Shown here: piece by piece, positions 1-5,410 of the stretch
Position numbering within the stretch: the stretch's first letter is position 1
Layout of the letters: each line of letters begins with the position of its first letter
Made by a program: the position numbers and the translations under genes
The notes under the pieces: generated by a model
Database searches by the model: none
Seen by the model: only the letters and a program-made list of their open reading frames with translations
Told to the model about the DNA's origin: nothing
Assembly (NCBI GenBank): GCA_029907055.1
Contig: JARYMO010000021.1
Span: 1 to 12,367 of the forward strand
Direction of reading: 5' to 3'
Origin: Syntrophomonadaceae bacterium
Lineage (GTDB): Bacteria; Bacillota; Syntrophomonadia; Syntrophomonadales; Syntrophothermaceae
Length of the DNA: 12,367 bases

Positions 1-15
1 GAGGCCGAGACCTGA

Positions 16-666
16 CGCCGGCCTGCGGCAGACGGAGGCGTCCTGCCGGCCGAAGAGCGTTACCTGCGTTCGCTGCCGGGGGTGGGCCCGTACACGGCGG
101 CAGCGGTGCTGGCATTCGCCTTCGAGCGTCCGGTGGTCCTCATCGAGACCAACATCCGGCGCGCCTTCATCCACGAGTTCTTCCCCGAGGCTGAAGGGGT
201 GCGCGATGCCGAGCTGGTGCCCCTGGTGGCGGCGACCCTCGAGCAGTCCAGGCCCCGCGAGTGGTACTACGCGCTGATGGATTACGGGGCGGCGCTGCGC
301 GCGGCAGGGGCCAACCCCAACCGCCGCAGCGCGGGATACCGCCCGCAGCCCCGGTTTGAAGGCTCACAACGACAGGTGCGTGGCGCCATCCTCAAGGCGC
401 TGCTGGGCGAAGGCCCCCGCGGCGAGGAGCACCTGGCACGGATGCTGGCGGTGGAGCCGCACCGCCTGCGCTGCGCCCTGGAGCACCTGGAGCGGGAGGG
501 ATTCGTGGTCCGCGAGGGCAACACCGTGCGCCTGCGCCAGGCCCCGCGGCGGGAGCCGCTGCAGGTGCGGGAAGGGGAGACGGAAGGAGGGAAAGGCGAT
601 GAAGGTGGAAAAGAAGCCGGCGACGTTGCTCTACCCGCTGCCGGTGGTGCTGGTGACCACGGCTGA
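16..666 (+). CDS. HhH-GPD DNA glycosylase, A/G-specific adenine glycosylase-like, C-terminal part; 5' end interrupted or outside the window
   Basis: This is the C-terminal part of a base-excision repair glycosylase of the MutY/endonuclease III superfamily, expected to remove a mispaired base such as adenine opposite 8-oxoG. The helix-hairpin-helix reads LPGVGPYTAAAVLAFAF (about 73-123), followed by the active-site helix IETNIRRAFIHEFF, then WYYALMDYGA and NPNRRS. Glu stands where MutY usually has its catalytic Asp, and the four Fe-S cysteines of classical MutY are absent. From memory, a single-domain subfamily shares both traits and the FEGSxRQVRG segment. The last ~100 residues look like a winged helix (EEHLARMLAVE, ALEHLEREGFVV). 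An in-frame TGA lies at 13-15, and no ATG/GTG/TTG occurs before GTG-82, which would delete half of the fold. The upstream part is therefore probably in another frame (see findings). The 3' end overlaps the next gene by 68 bp. Family assignment is firm; gene integrity is doubtful. Confidence 0.75.
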   Translation, partial: RRPAADGGVLPAEERYLRSLPGVGPYTAAAVLAFAFERPVVLIETNIRRAFIHEFFPEAEGVRDAELVPLVAATLEQSRPREWYYALMDYGAALRAAGANPNRRSAGYRPQPRFEGSQRQVRGAILKALLGEGPRGEEHLARMLAVEPHRLRCALEHLEREGFVVREGNTVRLRQAPRREPLQVREGETEGGKGDEGGKEAGDVALPAAGGAGDHG

Positions 667-1156
667 TGCCGACGGCAGGCCGAACATCATGACCGTTGCC
701 TGGACCGGGGTGGTGTGTTCGGAGCCGCCCATGCTGAGCGTCTCTATTCGCCCCAGTCGCTACTCCTACGGCCTGCTCAAGGCCAGCGGTGAATTCGTGG
801 TCAACGTGCCCAGTGCGGACCACCTGCGCCAGGTCGACTACTGCGGGATGGTCACCGGCGCCCAGGTGGACAAGTTCGCCGCCACGGGTTTCACGCCTGT
901 GCCGGCCTCGCGGGTCAGGCCCCCGCTGATTGCCGAGTGCCCGGTGAACCTGGAGTGCGAGGTGCAGCAGCGCATTGAACTGGGCAGCCACGACCTGTTC
1001 GTGGCACGCATCGTGGCCTGCCACGTGGAAGACAGTTGCCTGAACGAGAAGGGGCGCCTGGACGTGGCGCGAGTCCGGCCTTTCGCCTACAACGGCGCGC
1101 TCTCCTACTGGTCGGTGAAGGAAGAGCTGGGGAGATACGGGTTCTCCCAGAAGTGA
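599..1156 (+). CDS. Flavin reductase-like FMN-binding protein (flavoredoxin type)
   Basis: A 185-residue protein of the flavin reductase-like domain family: small FMN-binding split-barrel proteins that pass electrons between NAD(P)H or ferredoxin-type donors and flavin or other acceptors, expected to be cytosolic. Recognisable pieces are PLPVVLVTTADADGRPN (residues 14-29), MTVAWTGVVCSEPPMLSVSI (31-50; the FMN-phosphate side of the barrel), SGEFVVNVP (63-71), YCGMVTGAQVDKF (81-93; the family's CG-x-SG-x-DKF pattern) and ECPVNLECEV (113-122). The domain fills the whole protein, and no extra rubredoxin or flavodoxin module is present. ATG-599 is preceded by AAGGAGG (584-590) at 8 nt, so this start is well supported even though it lies inside the glycosylase gene. 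The overlap suggests co-transcription or translational coupling. The physiological acceptor cannot be read from the sequence. Confidence 0.9.
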   Translation: MKVEKKPATLLYPLPVVLVTTADADGRPNIMTVAWTGVVCSEPPMLSVSIRPSRYSYGLLKASGEFVVNVPSADHLRQVDYCGMVTGAQVDKFAATGFTPVPASRVRPPLIAECPVNLECEVQQRIELGSHDLFVARIVACHVEDSCLNEKGRLDVARVRPFAYNGALSYWSVKEELGRYGFSQK

Positions 1157-1166
1157 AGGAATGGGA

Positions 1167-1197
1167 CGGCCCGCCGCCGGGAAGGGCAGGCGGGCCG
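1167..1197. terminator. GC-rich hairpin between convergent flavin reductase gene and rnpB
   Basis: CGGCCCGCC (1167-1175) pairs perfectly with GGCGGGCCG (1189-1197) around a 13-nt loop. It sits 10 bp past the flavin reductase stop and about 25 bp past the 3' end of rnpB on the other strand, so it is placed to act as a bidirectional terminator. Neither side has a U-tract, so this is a hairpin with inferred function only. Confidence 0.45.
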
Positions 1198-1222
1198 CGC
1201 TGGTCGCGAACAACGAGGACCT

Positions 1223-1603
1223 GGCGAGCGAATCTGTAAGCGGAGTTCTGTGTTCGGTAGCCATCTGTCTAGGACGCCAGTCGCCTGGCGCCTCCAGCGA
1301 CCTGACCCGGGAGCGGAGCGGGCCACTCCATTGCTCCTCTATTCGGTCTTGCTCCGGGTGGGGTTTACCGAGCCGATCAGTCGCCTGACCGCTGGTGAGC
1401 TCTTACCTCACCTTTCCACCCTTGCCTGGCGCTCGCCGGGAGGCGCTGCCGGTGCGGCGGCGCTCCCCGCTGAGCGCCCGGCGGTCTGTTTCTGTGGCAC
1501 TGGCCTTGGGGTCACCCCCACTGGGCGTTACCCAGCACCCTGCCCTGCGGAGCTCCGACTTTCCTCGAGGCCGAGGCCTCGCGGCTACCCGATTTGCTCG
1601 CCG
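1223..1603 (-). ncRNA. rnpB: RNase P RNA, bacterial class A
   Basis: The catalytic RNA of ribonuclease P, which trims the 5' leader of pre-tRNAs. Read on the minus strand, the conserved blocks appear in order: GAGGAAAGTC near the 5' end (CR-I/P4 5' strand), GGGCAGGGTGC, AGGGTGGAAAGGTGAGGTAAG (here split for length: 1409-1430), GGTAAACCCCACCCGGAGCAAG in the 1350-1372 area, and ACAGAACTCCGCTTACAG at the 3' end (CR-IV/V). The ends are set by the P1 helix: GGCGAGCAAATC (1602-1591) pairs with GATTCGCTCGCC (1234-1223). P4 is kept by compensatory change: the 5' strand CGGAG pairs with CTCCG, where E. coli has CCGGG/CCCGG. Length is about 380 nt, normal for class A. The transcript start may lie a few bases upstream, near 1609. 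Open frames crossing this region are not genes. Confidence 0.96.
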
Positions 1604-1615
1604 ATCCCCGTCCTC

Positions 1616-1644
1616 AGTATAGGGGCGGAAGCCCCAAAAGGCAA
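1616..1644 (-). promoter_or_regulatory. Sigma70-type promoter of rnpB
   Basis: On the minus strand a -35 box TTGCCT (1644-1639) and a -10 box TATACT (1621-1616) are separated by exactly 17 bp. The predicted transcription start, about 7 bp on, is near 1609, a few bases before P1 of RNase P RNA. An A-rich tract on the plus strand at 1660-1677 (T-rich on the minus strand) lies at roughly -50 to -68 and could serve as an UP element. Boxes and spacing are seen directly; activity is inferred. Confidence 0.75.
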
Positions 1645-1839
1645 GCGGCTCCGGAAGGCAAAAAAGTAGAAAAAAAACCTGGGCCGGGGAAGGAAATCAA
1701 CTGCCTTTAGAGAATGCTCTTAAGGAGTGTGAGGCACAGCGGGGCGAGCCGGGACGGGAACGCCGCTCGGCCCTGTGGAATAGGGGTCACGGTGCACGCC
1801 GCGATTCAGCCTATCGCATGAGACGAAGGAGGTGACAAC

Positions 1840-2139
1840 GTGGAACACGGCTGGTTTCTCACAGCGCTGATCGAGTTTGCCGCGGTGATCGTGGGTATCA
1901 TCATTTTTGCCAAGTTCTGCGGCTGGGCCAAGCAGTTCAGCCTGCCGGGCAAGGTCAAGACCTGGACCTACATCCTGCTCGGGGTGGGCGCCGTCGCCTT
2001 CAACTGGGCATACAGCGTGGCCAACAAGGCCCACGCGGAGCACGGCGACACGTCGATGATGGGCACCCTTCTCCTGGTGTCGCTGGCGTTCGTGCTCTTC
2101 TTCTCGTTCGTGTTGATGGCACAGACCAAGGAAGACTGA
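1840..2139 (+). CDS. Small three-helix membrane protein of unknown function (99 aa)
   Basis: I do not recognise this protein. It has three hydrophobic segments: about residues 6-24, 43-61 and 73-93. The loop between helices 1 and 2 carries K25, K31, K38 and K40, so the positive-inside rule puts that loop in the cytoplasm, with the N-terminus outside and the C-terminus (QTKED) inside. There is no cleavable signal peptide, no cysteine pair and no clear heme motif; the histidines are H3, H65 and H68, all near the predicted outer face. GTG-1840 is preceded by AAGGAGGTGA (1826-1835), a near-perfect anti-SD match, which argues strongly for a real and well-translated gene. It stands alone, divergent from rnpB, with two hairpins after it. 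The ~160 bp leader (1680-1839) showed me no promoter or riboswitch I would defend. A small subunit of a membrane complex is possible but unsupported. Confidence 0.8.
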   Translation: MEHGWFLTALIEFAAVIVGIIIFAKFCGWAKQFSLPGKVKTWTYILLGVGAVAFNWAYSVANKAHAEHGDTSMMGTLLLVSLAFVLFFSFVLMAQTKED

Positions 2140-2149
2140 GACGCGGGCG

Positions 2150-2173
2150 GAGGGCAGCCGGATGGCTGCCCTC
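2150..2173 (+). terminator. Perfect 10-bp hairpin after the small membrane protein gene
   Basis: GAGGGCAGCC (2150-2159) and GGCTGCCCTC (2164-2173) form a perfect stem with the tetraloop GGAT, 10 bp after the stop codon. It is followed by TGTAGCAGG rather than a U-run, so it may protect or pause the transcript rather than terminate alone. The stronger terminator candidate lies 35 bp downstream. Confidence 0.55.
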
Positions 2174-2207
2174 TGTAGCAGGTCGGCAATTTCACAGGCA
2201 GAATCGC

Positions 2208-2240
2208 GAGGCGGACGGGGTGAGTCCGCCTCCTTGTTTG
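2208..2240 (+). terminator. Rho-independent terminator candidate before fdhD
   Basis: GAGGCGGAC (2208-2216) pairs with GTCCGCCTC (2224-2232) around a 7-nt loop, followed by CTTGTTTG (2233-2240), the most T-rich trailer in this intergenic region. It would separate the small membrane protein gene from the fdhD operon, whose promoter should then lie between about 2233 and 2290. I did not find convincing -35/-10 boxes there. Confidence 0.6.
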
Positions 2241-2304
2241 ACCGTGGGGCGGGTTGTCGCTACCATGAGGGGTGAAAGATGCCCGTGCAGGGGAGGAACG
2301 GTGA

Positions 2305-3042
2305 ATGCAGGAGCAGGAGGGAGCCTCTACCACCCGCATGATATTCCGTTACCGGGTGGGCCAGGGGCTGCGCCAGGTCGAAGACACCCTGGTACGCGAA
2401 CAGGAAGTGCAGCTGTGGGTAGGGGACAGGCTGCAGGAGGTGCTGGTGTGCACGCCCGTGCACCTGGACGAGCTGGCGGTCGGGCGTCTCTTCACCGCTG
2501 GCCTGCTGGGGCAGGCTGCCGACCTGCGGGGACTGGAGGTAGACCAGGGCCTGCCGGCGGTGCGGGTGATGCTGGCGGCGACCCCGGCTGGGGCGGAGTG
2601 GGCCGGGACAGGTGGGAGCGAGGGGCCGCACCTTGAGGCCCGCGATTGCCTGCGGCTGATGGAGCAGCTGCTGCAGGTGTCACCGTTGCACCGCGCCACG
2701 GGGGGAGTGCACACGGTAGCGCTGGCGCGGGGGGGCGAACTGCTGCTGTTCCGAGAGGACGTGGGCCGCCACAACGCGATGGACAAGGTCATCGGGCACT
2801 GCCTGCTGCACGGCGTAGACACCAGCGACAAGGTGCTGGTGCACAGCGGGAGGGTGTCGGCAGACCTGGCGGCCAAGGCCATCAAGGCCGGTTTCCGGGC
2901 CCTGGTGGCCCGGGCAGCGGTGACCGACCTGGCCTGCAGCCTGGCGCGGGAGGCCGGCATGACCCTGGTGGGGTTCACCCGTGGCGAGCGCTTCAACGTG
3001 TACAGCGGGGAGACGCGGGTCAGGACGGAAGGGGAGGCGTAG
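2305..3042 (+). CDS. fdhD: FdhD/NarQ family formate dehydrogenase accessory protein lacking the CxxC loop
   Basis: FdhD-type protein of 245 residues, cytosolic. FdhD proteins bind the molybdenum cofactor and, in E. coli, pass sulfur from IscS to it to activate formate dehydrogenase. Family hallmarks are EVLVCTPVHLDELAVGRLFTAG (residues 45-66), ATGGVHTVAL (131-140), FREDVGRHNAMDKVIGH (149-165), HSGRVSADLAAKAIKAGF (180-197), ARAAVTDLACSLAREAGMTLVGFTRG (202-227) and ERFNVYS (228-234). The paired cysteines of the catalytic CxxC loop, expected just before ATGGVH, are missing. The only cysteines are C49, C115, C166 and C211, none spaced as CxxC. ATG-2305 follows GGAGG (2292-2296) at 8 nt. The gene heads an operon with mobB starting 3 bp after its last base, so a Moco role fits. 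The missing cysteines make sulfur transfer by the E. coli mechanism doubtful. Confidence 0.9.
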   Translation: MQEQEGASTTRMIFRYRVGQGLRQVEDTLVREQEVQLWVGDRLQEVLVCTPVHLDELAVGRLFTAGLLGQAADLRGLEVDQGLPAVRVMLAATPAGAEWAGTGGSEGPHLEARDCLRLMEQLLQVSPLHRATGGVHTVALARGGELLLFREDVGRHNAMDKVIGHCLLHGVDTSDKVLVHSGRVSADLAAKAIKAGFRALVARAAVTDLACSLAREAGMTLVGFTRGERFNVYSGETRVRTEGEA

Positions 3043-3044
3043 CC

Positions 3045-3554
3045 GTGTTGCCGGCCATATCGTTCGTGGGACCGCACAACGTGGGCAAGACCAGCCTGCT
3101 GGAAAAAATCGTCGCGCGCCTGGACGGGATGGGGGTGCGCGTGGGGCTCATCAAGCACGCGCCGGGAGGGTTCGACCTGGGGGGCGAAGGGAAGGATTCC
3201 GCCCGCCTCTACCGCGCTGGTGCCCAGGCGGTGGTGCTGGCTACTTCCGGTTGCATTGCCCACTACCGGCGCACGCGGGGGGAGGTGCCGCTGGCGGAAC
3301 TGCTGGAGTCACTGGCCGGCGAGGTGGACCTGGTCATCGTGGAGGGGTTCAAGCAGGAAGGCCTGCCCAAGGTAGAGGTGTTGCGGCGGGAGGTGACCTC
3401 CGTGCCGCTGGGGGTGGACAACCTGGTGGCGGTGGTGGCCGATTTCCCGTTGCCGGAAGGAGAAGTGCCGACCTTCGACCTGCAGGATGTAGCCGGCCTG
3501 ACCGCATTCATCCTCCGCGCCTGCGGGCTGCGAGAGCCGGACCATGGGGGGTGA
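3045..3554 (+). CDS. mobB: Molybdopterin-guanine dinucleotide biosynthesis protein MobB
   Basis: A 169-residue P-loop GTPase of the MobB family. MobB aids MobA in adding GMP to molybdopterin (MGD/bis-MGD formation) and probably in handing cofactor over; the protein is cytosolic. The Walker A loop is GPHNVGKTS (residues 8-16). Next come the MobB motifs GLIKHAPGGFDL (canonical KHxxHGFD) and GKDSARLYRAGAQAVVLATS, then DLVIVEGFKQEGLPKVEVLR, the Walker B-like VEGFK region. No second domain such as MobA or MoeA is fused. GTG-3045 is chosen because GGGGAGG (3031-3037) lies 7 nt upstream and the P-loop then starts at the normal distance from the N-terminus; the open frame extends upstream, but only as a shadow inside fdhD. 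Only 2 bp separate it from fdhD, and the next gene starts at or just after its stop. MobB is not a plasmid mobilisation protein. Confidence 0.93.
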   Translation: MLPAISFVGPHNVGKTSLLEKIVARLDGMGVRVGLIKHAPGGFDLGGEGKDSARLYRAGAQAVVLATSGCIAHYRRTRGEVPLAELLESLAGEVDLVIVEGFKQEGLPKVEVLRREVTSVPLGVDNLVAVVADFPLPEGEVPTFDLQDVAGLTAFILRACGLREPDHGG

Positions 3555-3558
3555 AGCG

Positions 3559-5313
3559 GTGGCGAAGACGTGCAGGGTGCGTGTCCGCCCCGGCGTGGGA
3601 GGGGAGCAGACCCTGTGGGCGGAGCAGGGACAGACGCTGTGGGACGTGCTGGTCGATGCCGGCCTGCTGGTGCCCGGGGACTGCGGGGGACAGGGCTTTT
3701 GCGGTGCCTGCGTGGTGCAGGCTGAAGGTCGCCTCAGTGCACCGGGGGAAGAAGAGCAGGAGTTGCTGGCGGGCCGTGCCGGGCGTTTGGCCTGCCACTG
3801 CCGGGTGCTGGGCGACTGCCGGGTGACCCTGCCCGGAGTGGAAGCGCGTGCGGCCCGGCTGCCAGTGGCCGCAGCATGCTCCCCGCTGCGGCCCTTGCTG
3901 AGGGCGACGCCCCTGCACCTGCAACGTGGGCAGGCCCCGGACCTGCGGCAGCAGGTGGGGCAGGCGTTACCAGGGGTGCGGCTCGCGCCGCCGGCGGGCG
4001 AATGGGAGAGCCTGAAGGCTGCCCGGCAGGGAGAACACGTGCGCGGGGTGCTGCGGCGGGGCGAACTGGTCGCCTTGCTGACCGCGCCAGACCGGCCGCT
4101 GTGGGGGGTGGCGCTGGACGTCGGCAGCACCACGCTCTTCGGCGAGTTGGTAGACCTGGAATCAGGAGCGTCGCGGGCTGCCGCCTCCCTCGACAACCCG
4201 CAGCGGCGGTTCGGCGCCGACATCGTGTCCCGCCTGACCGCGGCCCTGGGCTCGCGGGAGGCGCACCGGGCCCTCACCGACGAGCTGCGCGCCGGGGTGG
4301 GGACCCTGCTGCGGGAACTGGCTGCCCAGGCAGGCGGCGAGGCGCAGGACATCCACCACCTGGTGGTGGCCGGCAACCCGGTCATGGTGCATTTCCTGCT
4401 GGGATGGGAGGTGGAAGGGCTCTCCCGGCACCCGTTGGCCCTCACTCACCCCCAGGGGGTGGAGGTGGAGGCAGCCGCGCTGGAGCTGCCTGCCCACCAG
4501 CGCGCCCTGGTACAGGTATTGCCACAGGTAGGCGGCATGGTGGGAGCGGACACAGTGGCCGGCCTACTGGCCCTGGGACCGCAGGCCCCGCACCGCTTCC
4601 TGCTGGTGGACATCGGCACCAACGGCGAGATTGCGCTGCGCGACGGTGAGCGCTGGTGGGCCTGCTCGGCCGCCGCCGGGCCAGCCTTCGAAGGGGGCAG
4701 CATCTCCCGCGGCATGCGCGCCCGCCCTGGGGCGGTGGACCGCGCCTGGGTCAGGGGAGAGGAAATCCGCTTCGGGGTAGTGGGCGGGGGCACGCCGCGC
4801 GGCATCTGCGGCTCGGGGCTGGTGGACCTGGTGGCGGCCCTGCTGGCGCTGGGGCGGCTGCAGCCGGACGGGTGGCTGCAGGCGCCCTCACCGGGCGATG
4901 GCGAGCGCCGCTACGTGCTGTGGCCCGGCGGCCCTGACGAGGAGGTCGCCCTCACCCAGGGGGACATCCGCCAGCTGCAGCTGGCCAAGGGTGCGTTGCG
5001 CGCGGGAGCCGAACTGCTGTTGCGACGGGCCGGGCTGCGCTGGGAGGAGCTGGCGGCAGTCTACCTGGCCGGTGCCTTCGGCAATTCGCTGCACGTGGCC
5101 AGCGCGGTCGCCATCGGCCTGCTGCCCCCGCTGTCAGCGCACCAGGTGGTGGCGGCGGGGAACACCGCCGCGCGGGGGGCACGCAGGGTGTTGCTGGATG
5201 CACCTGCCTGGGGCGAGGCCCTGGCCTTGGCGCAACGCATCGAGTACGTGGAACTGGCGCTGCAGAGCGATTTCCAGGAGGTGTTCGTGGCCAGCCTGAA
5301 CTTCCCCGCCTGA
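3559..5313 (+). CDS. 2Fe-2S ferredoxin-ASKHA (DUF4445) protein, RACE-type reductive activator of corrinoid proteins
   Basis: About 584 residues (numbered here from ATG-3544; subtract 5 for the chosen start). The N-terminal 2Fe-2S ferredoxin domain has C47-x5-C53-x2-C56 (CGGQGFCGAC) and a fourth ligand in RLACHC (C84). After a linker comes an ASKHA ATPase/DUF4445 region: LDVGSTT (191-197, phosphate 1), GADIVSRL (224-231), VAGNPVMVHFLLG (275-287), LVDIGTNGEI (354-363, phosphate 2), ICGSGLVDLV (421-430), and QLAKGALRAGAELLL through YLAGAFGNSLHVASAVAIGLLP (479-528, adenosine site). Related proteins use ATP to drive a low-potential electron onto Co(II) corrinoid, restoring methyltransferase-associated corrinoid proteins. 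GTG-3559 is preferred because GGGGGGTGA (3546-3554) sits just upstream, whereas ATG-3544 has no ribosome binding site; ATG-3544 would overlap mobB by 11 bp. Last gene of the fdhD-mobB operon. Its corrinoid partner is not in the window. Confidence 0.9.
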   Translation: MAKTCRVRVRPGVGGEQTLWAEQGQTLWDVLVDAGLLVPGDCGGQGFCGACVVQAEGRLSAPGEEEQELLAGRAGRLACHCRVLGDCRVTLPGVEARAARLPVAAACSPLRPLLRATPLHLQRGQAPDLRQQVGQALPGVRLAPPAGEWESLKAARQGEHVRGVLRRGELVALLTAPDRPLWGVALDVGSTTLFGELVDLESGASRAAASLDNPQRRFGADIVSRLTAALGSREAHRALTDELRAGVGTLLRELAAQAGGEAQDIHHLVVAGNPVMVHFLLGWEVEGLSRHPLALTHPQGVEVEAAALELPAHQRALVQVLPQVGGMVGADTVAGLLALGPQAPHRFLLVDIGTNGEIALRDGERWWACSAAAGPAFEGGSISRGMRARPGAVDRAWVRGEEIRFGVVGGGTPRGICGSGLVDLVAALLALGRLQPDGWLQAPSPGDGERRYVLWPGGPDEEVALTQGDIRQLQLAKGALRAGAELLLRRAGLRWEELAAVYLAGAFGNSLHVASAVAIGLLPPLSAHQVVAAGNTAARGARRVLLDAPAWGEALALAQRIEYVELALQSDFQEVFVASLNFPA

Positions 5314-5341
5314 CTGGCGGGCAGGGCGGCAGAGGCGCGAA

Positions 5342-5401
5342 AGCCTGCCCCGGGGGGCAGGCTGGCCATGCGAGGGGTGGAAAGGGCGGCCGCAGCGGCC
5401 G
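5342..5401. terminator. Hairpin region between convergent ASKHA and DUF1015 genes
   Basis: Two hairpins fill the 97-bp convergent gap. AGCCTGCCC (5342-5350) pairs with GGGCAGGCT (5355-5363) around CGGG, and CGGCCG (5387-5392) pairs with CGGCCG (5396-5401) around CAG. On the minus strand the first stem is followed by a short TTTC; there is no long U-tract on either side. The placement suggests a bidirectional terminator, but function is inferred. Confidence 0.5.
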
Positions 5402-5410
5402 GGGGAACGC

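Noticed and set aside
1250..1669. Open frames across 1250-1669 on the plus strand
   Set aside because: The region is RNase P RNA on the minus strand, supported by P1, P4 and conserved blocks; the frames have no coding signature.
1660..1677. A-rich tract as the U-tract of a terminator on the minus strand
   Set aside because: No stable hairpin lies immediately upstream of it on the minus strand and no gene is there to be terminated; an UP element for rnpB fits its position better.
1680..1839. Riboswitch or structured leader before the small membrane protein gene
   Set aside because: Only weak 5-bp pairings such as CGAGC/GCTCG were found and no known riboswitch core was recognised.
3045..3554. 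MobB as a plasmid mobilisation protein, suggesting a mobile element
   Set aside because: The P-loop, KHAPGGFD and VEGFK motifs identify the molybdopterin-guanine dinucleotide MobB. No relaxase, oriT or transfer genes are present.
3544..3558. ATG-3544 as the ASKHA gene start
   Set aside because: There is no purine-rich site upstream, whereas GTG-3559 follows GGGGGGTGA. The difference is five residues before the ferredoxin domain.
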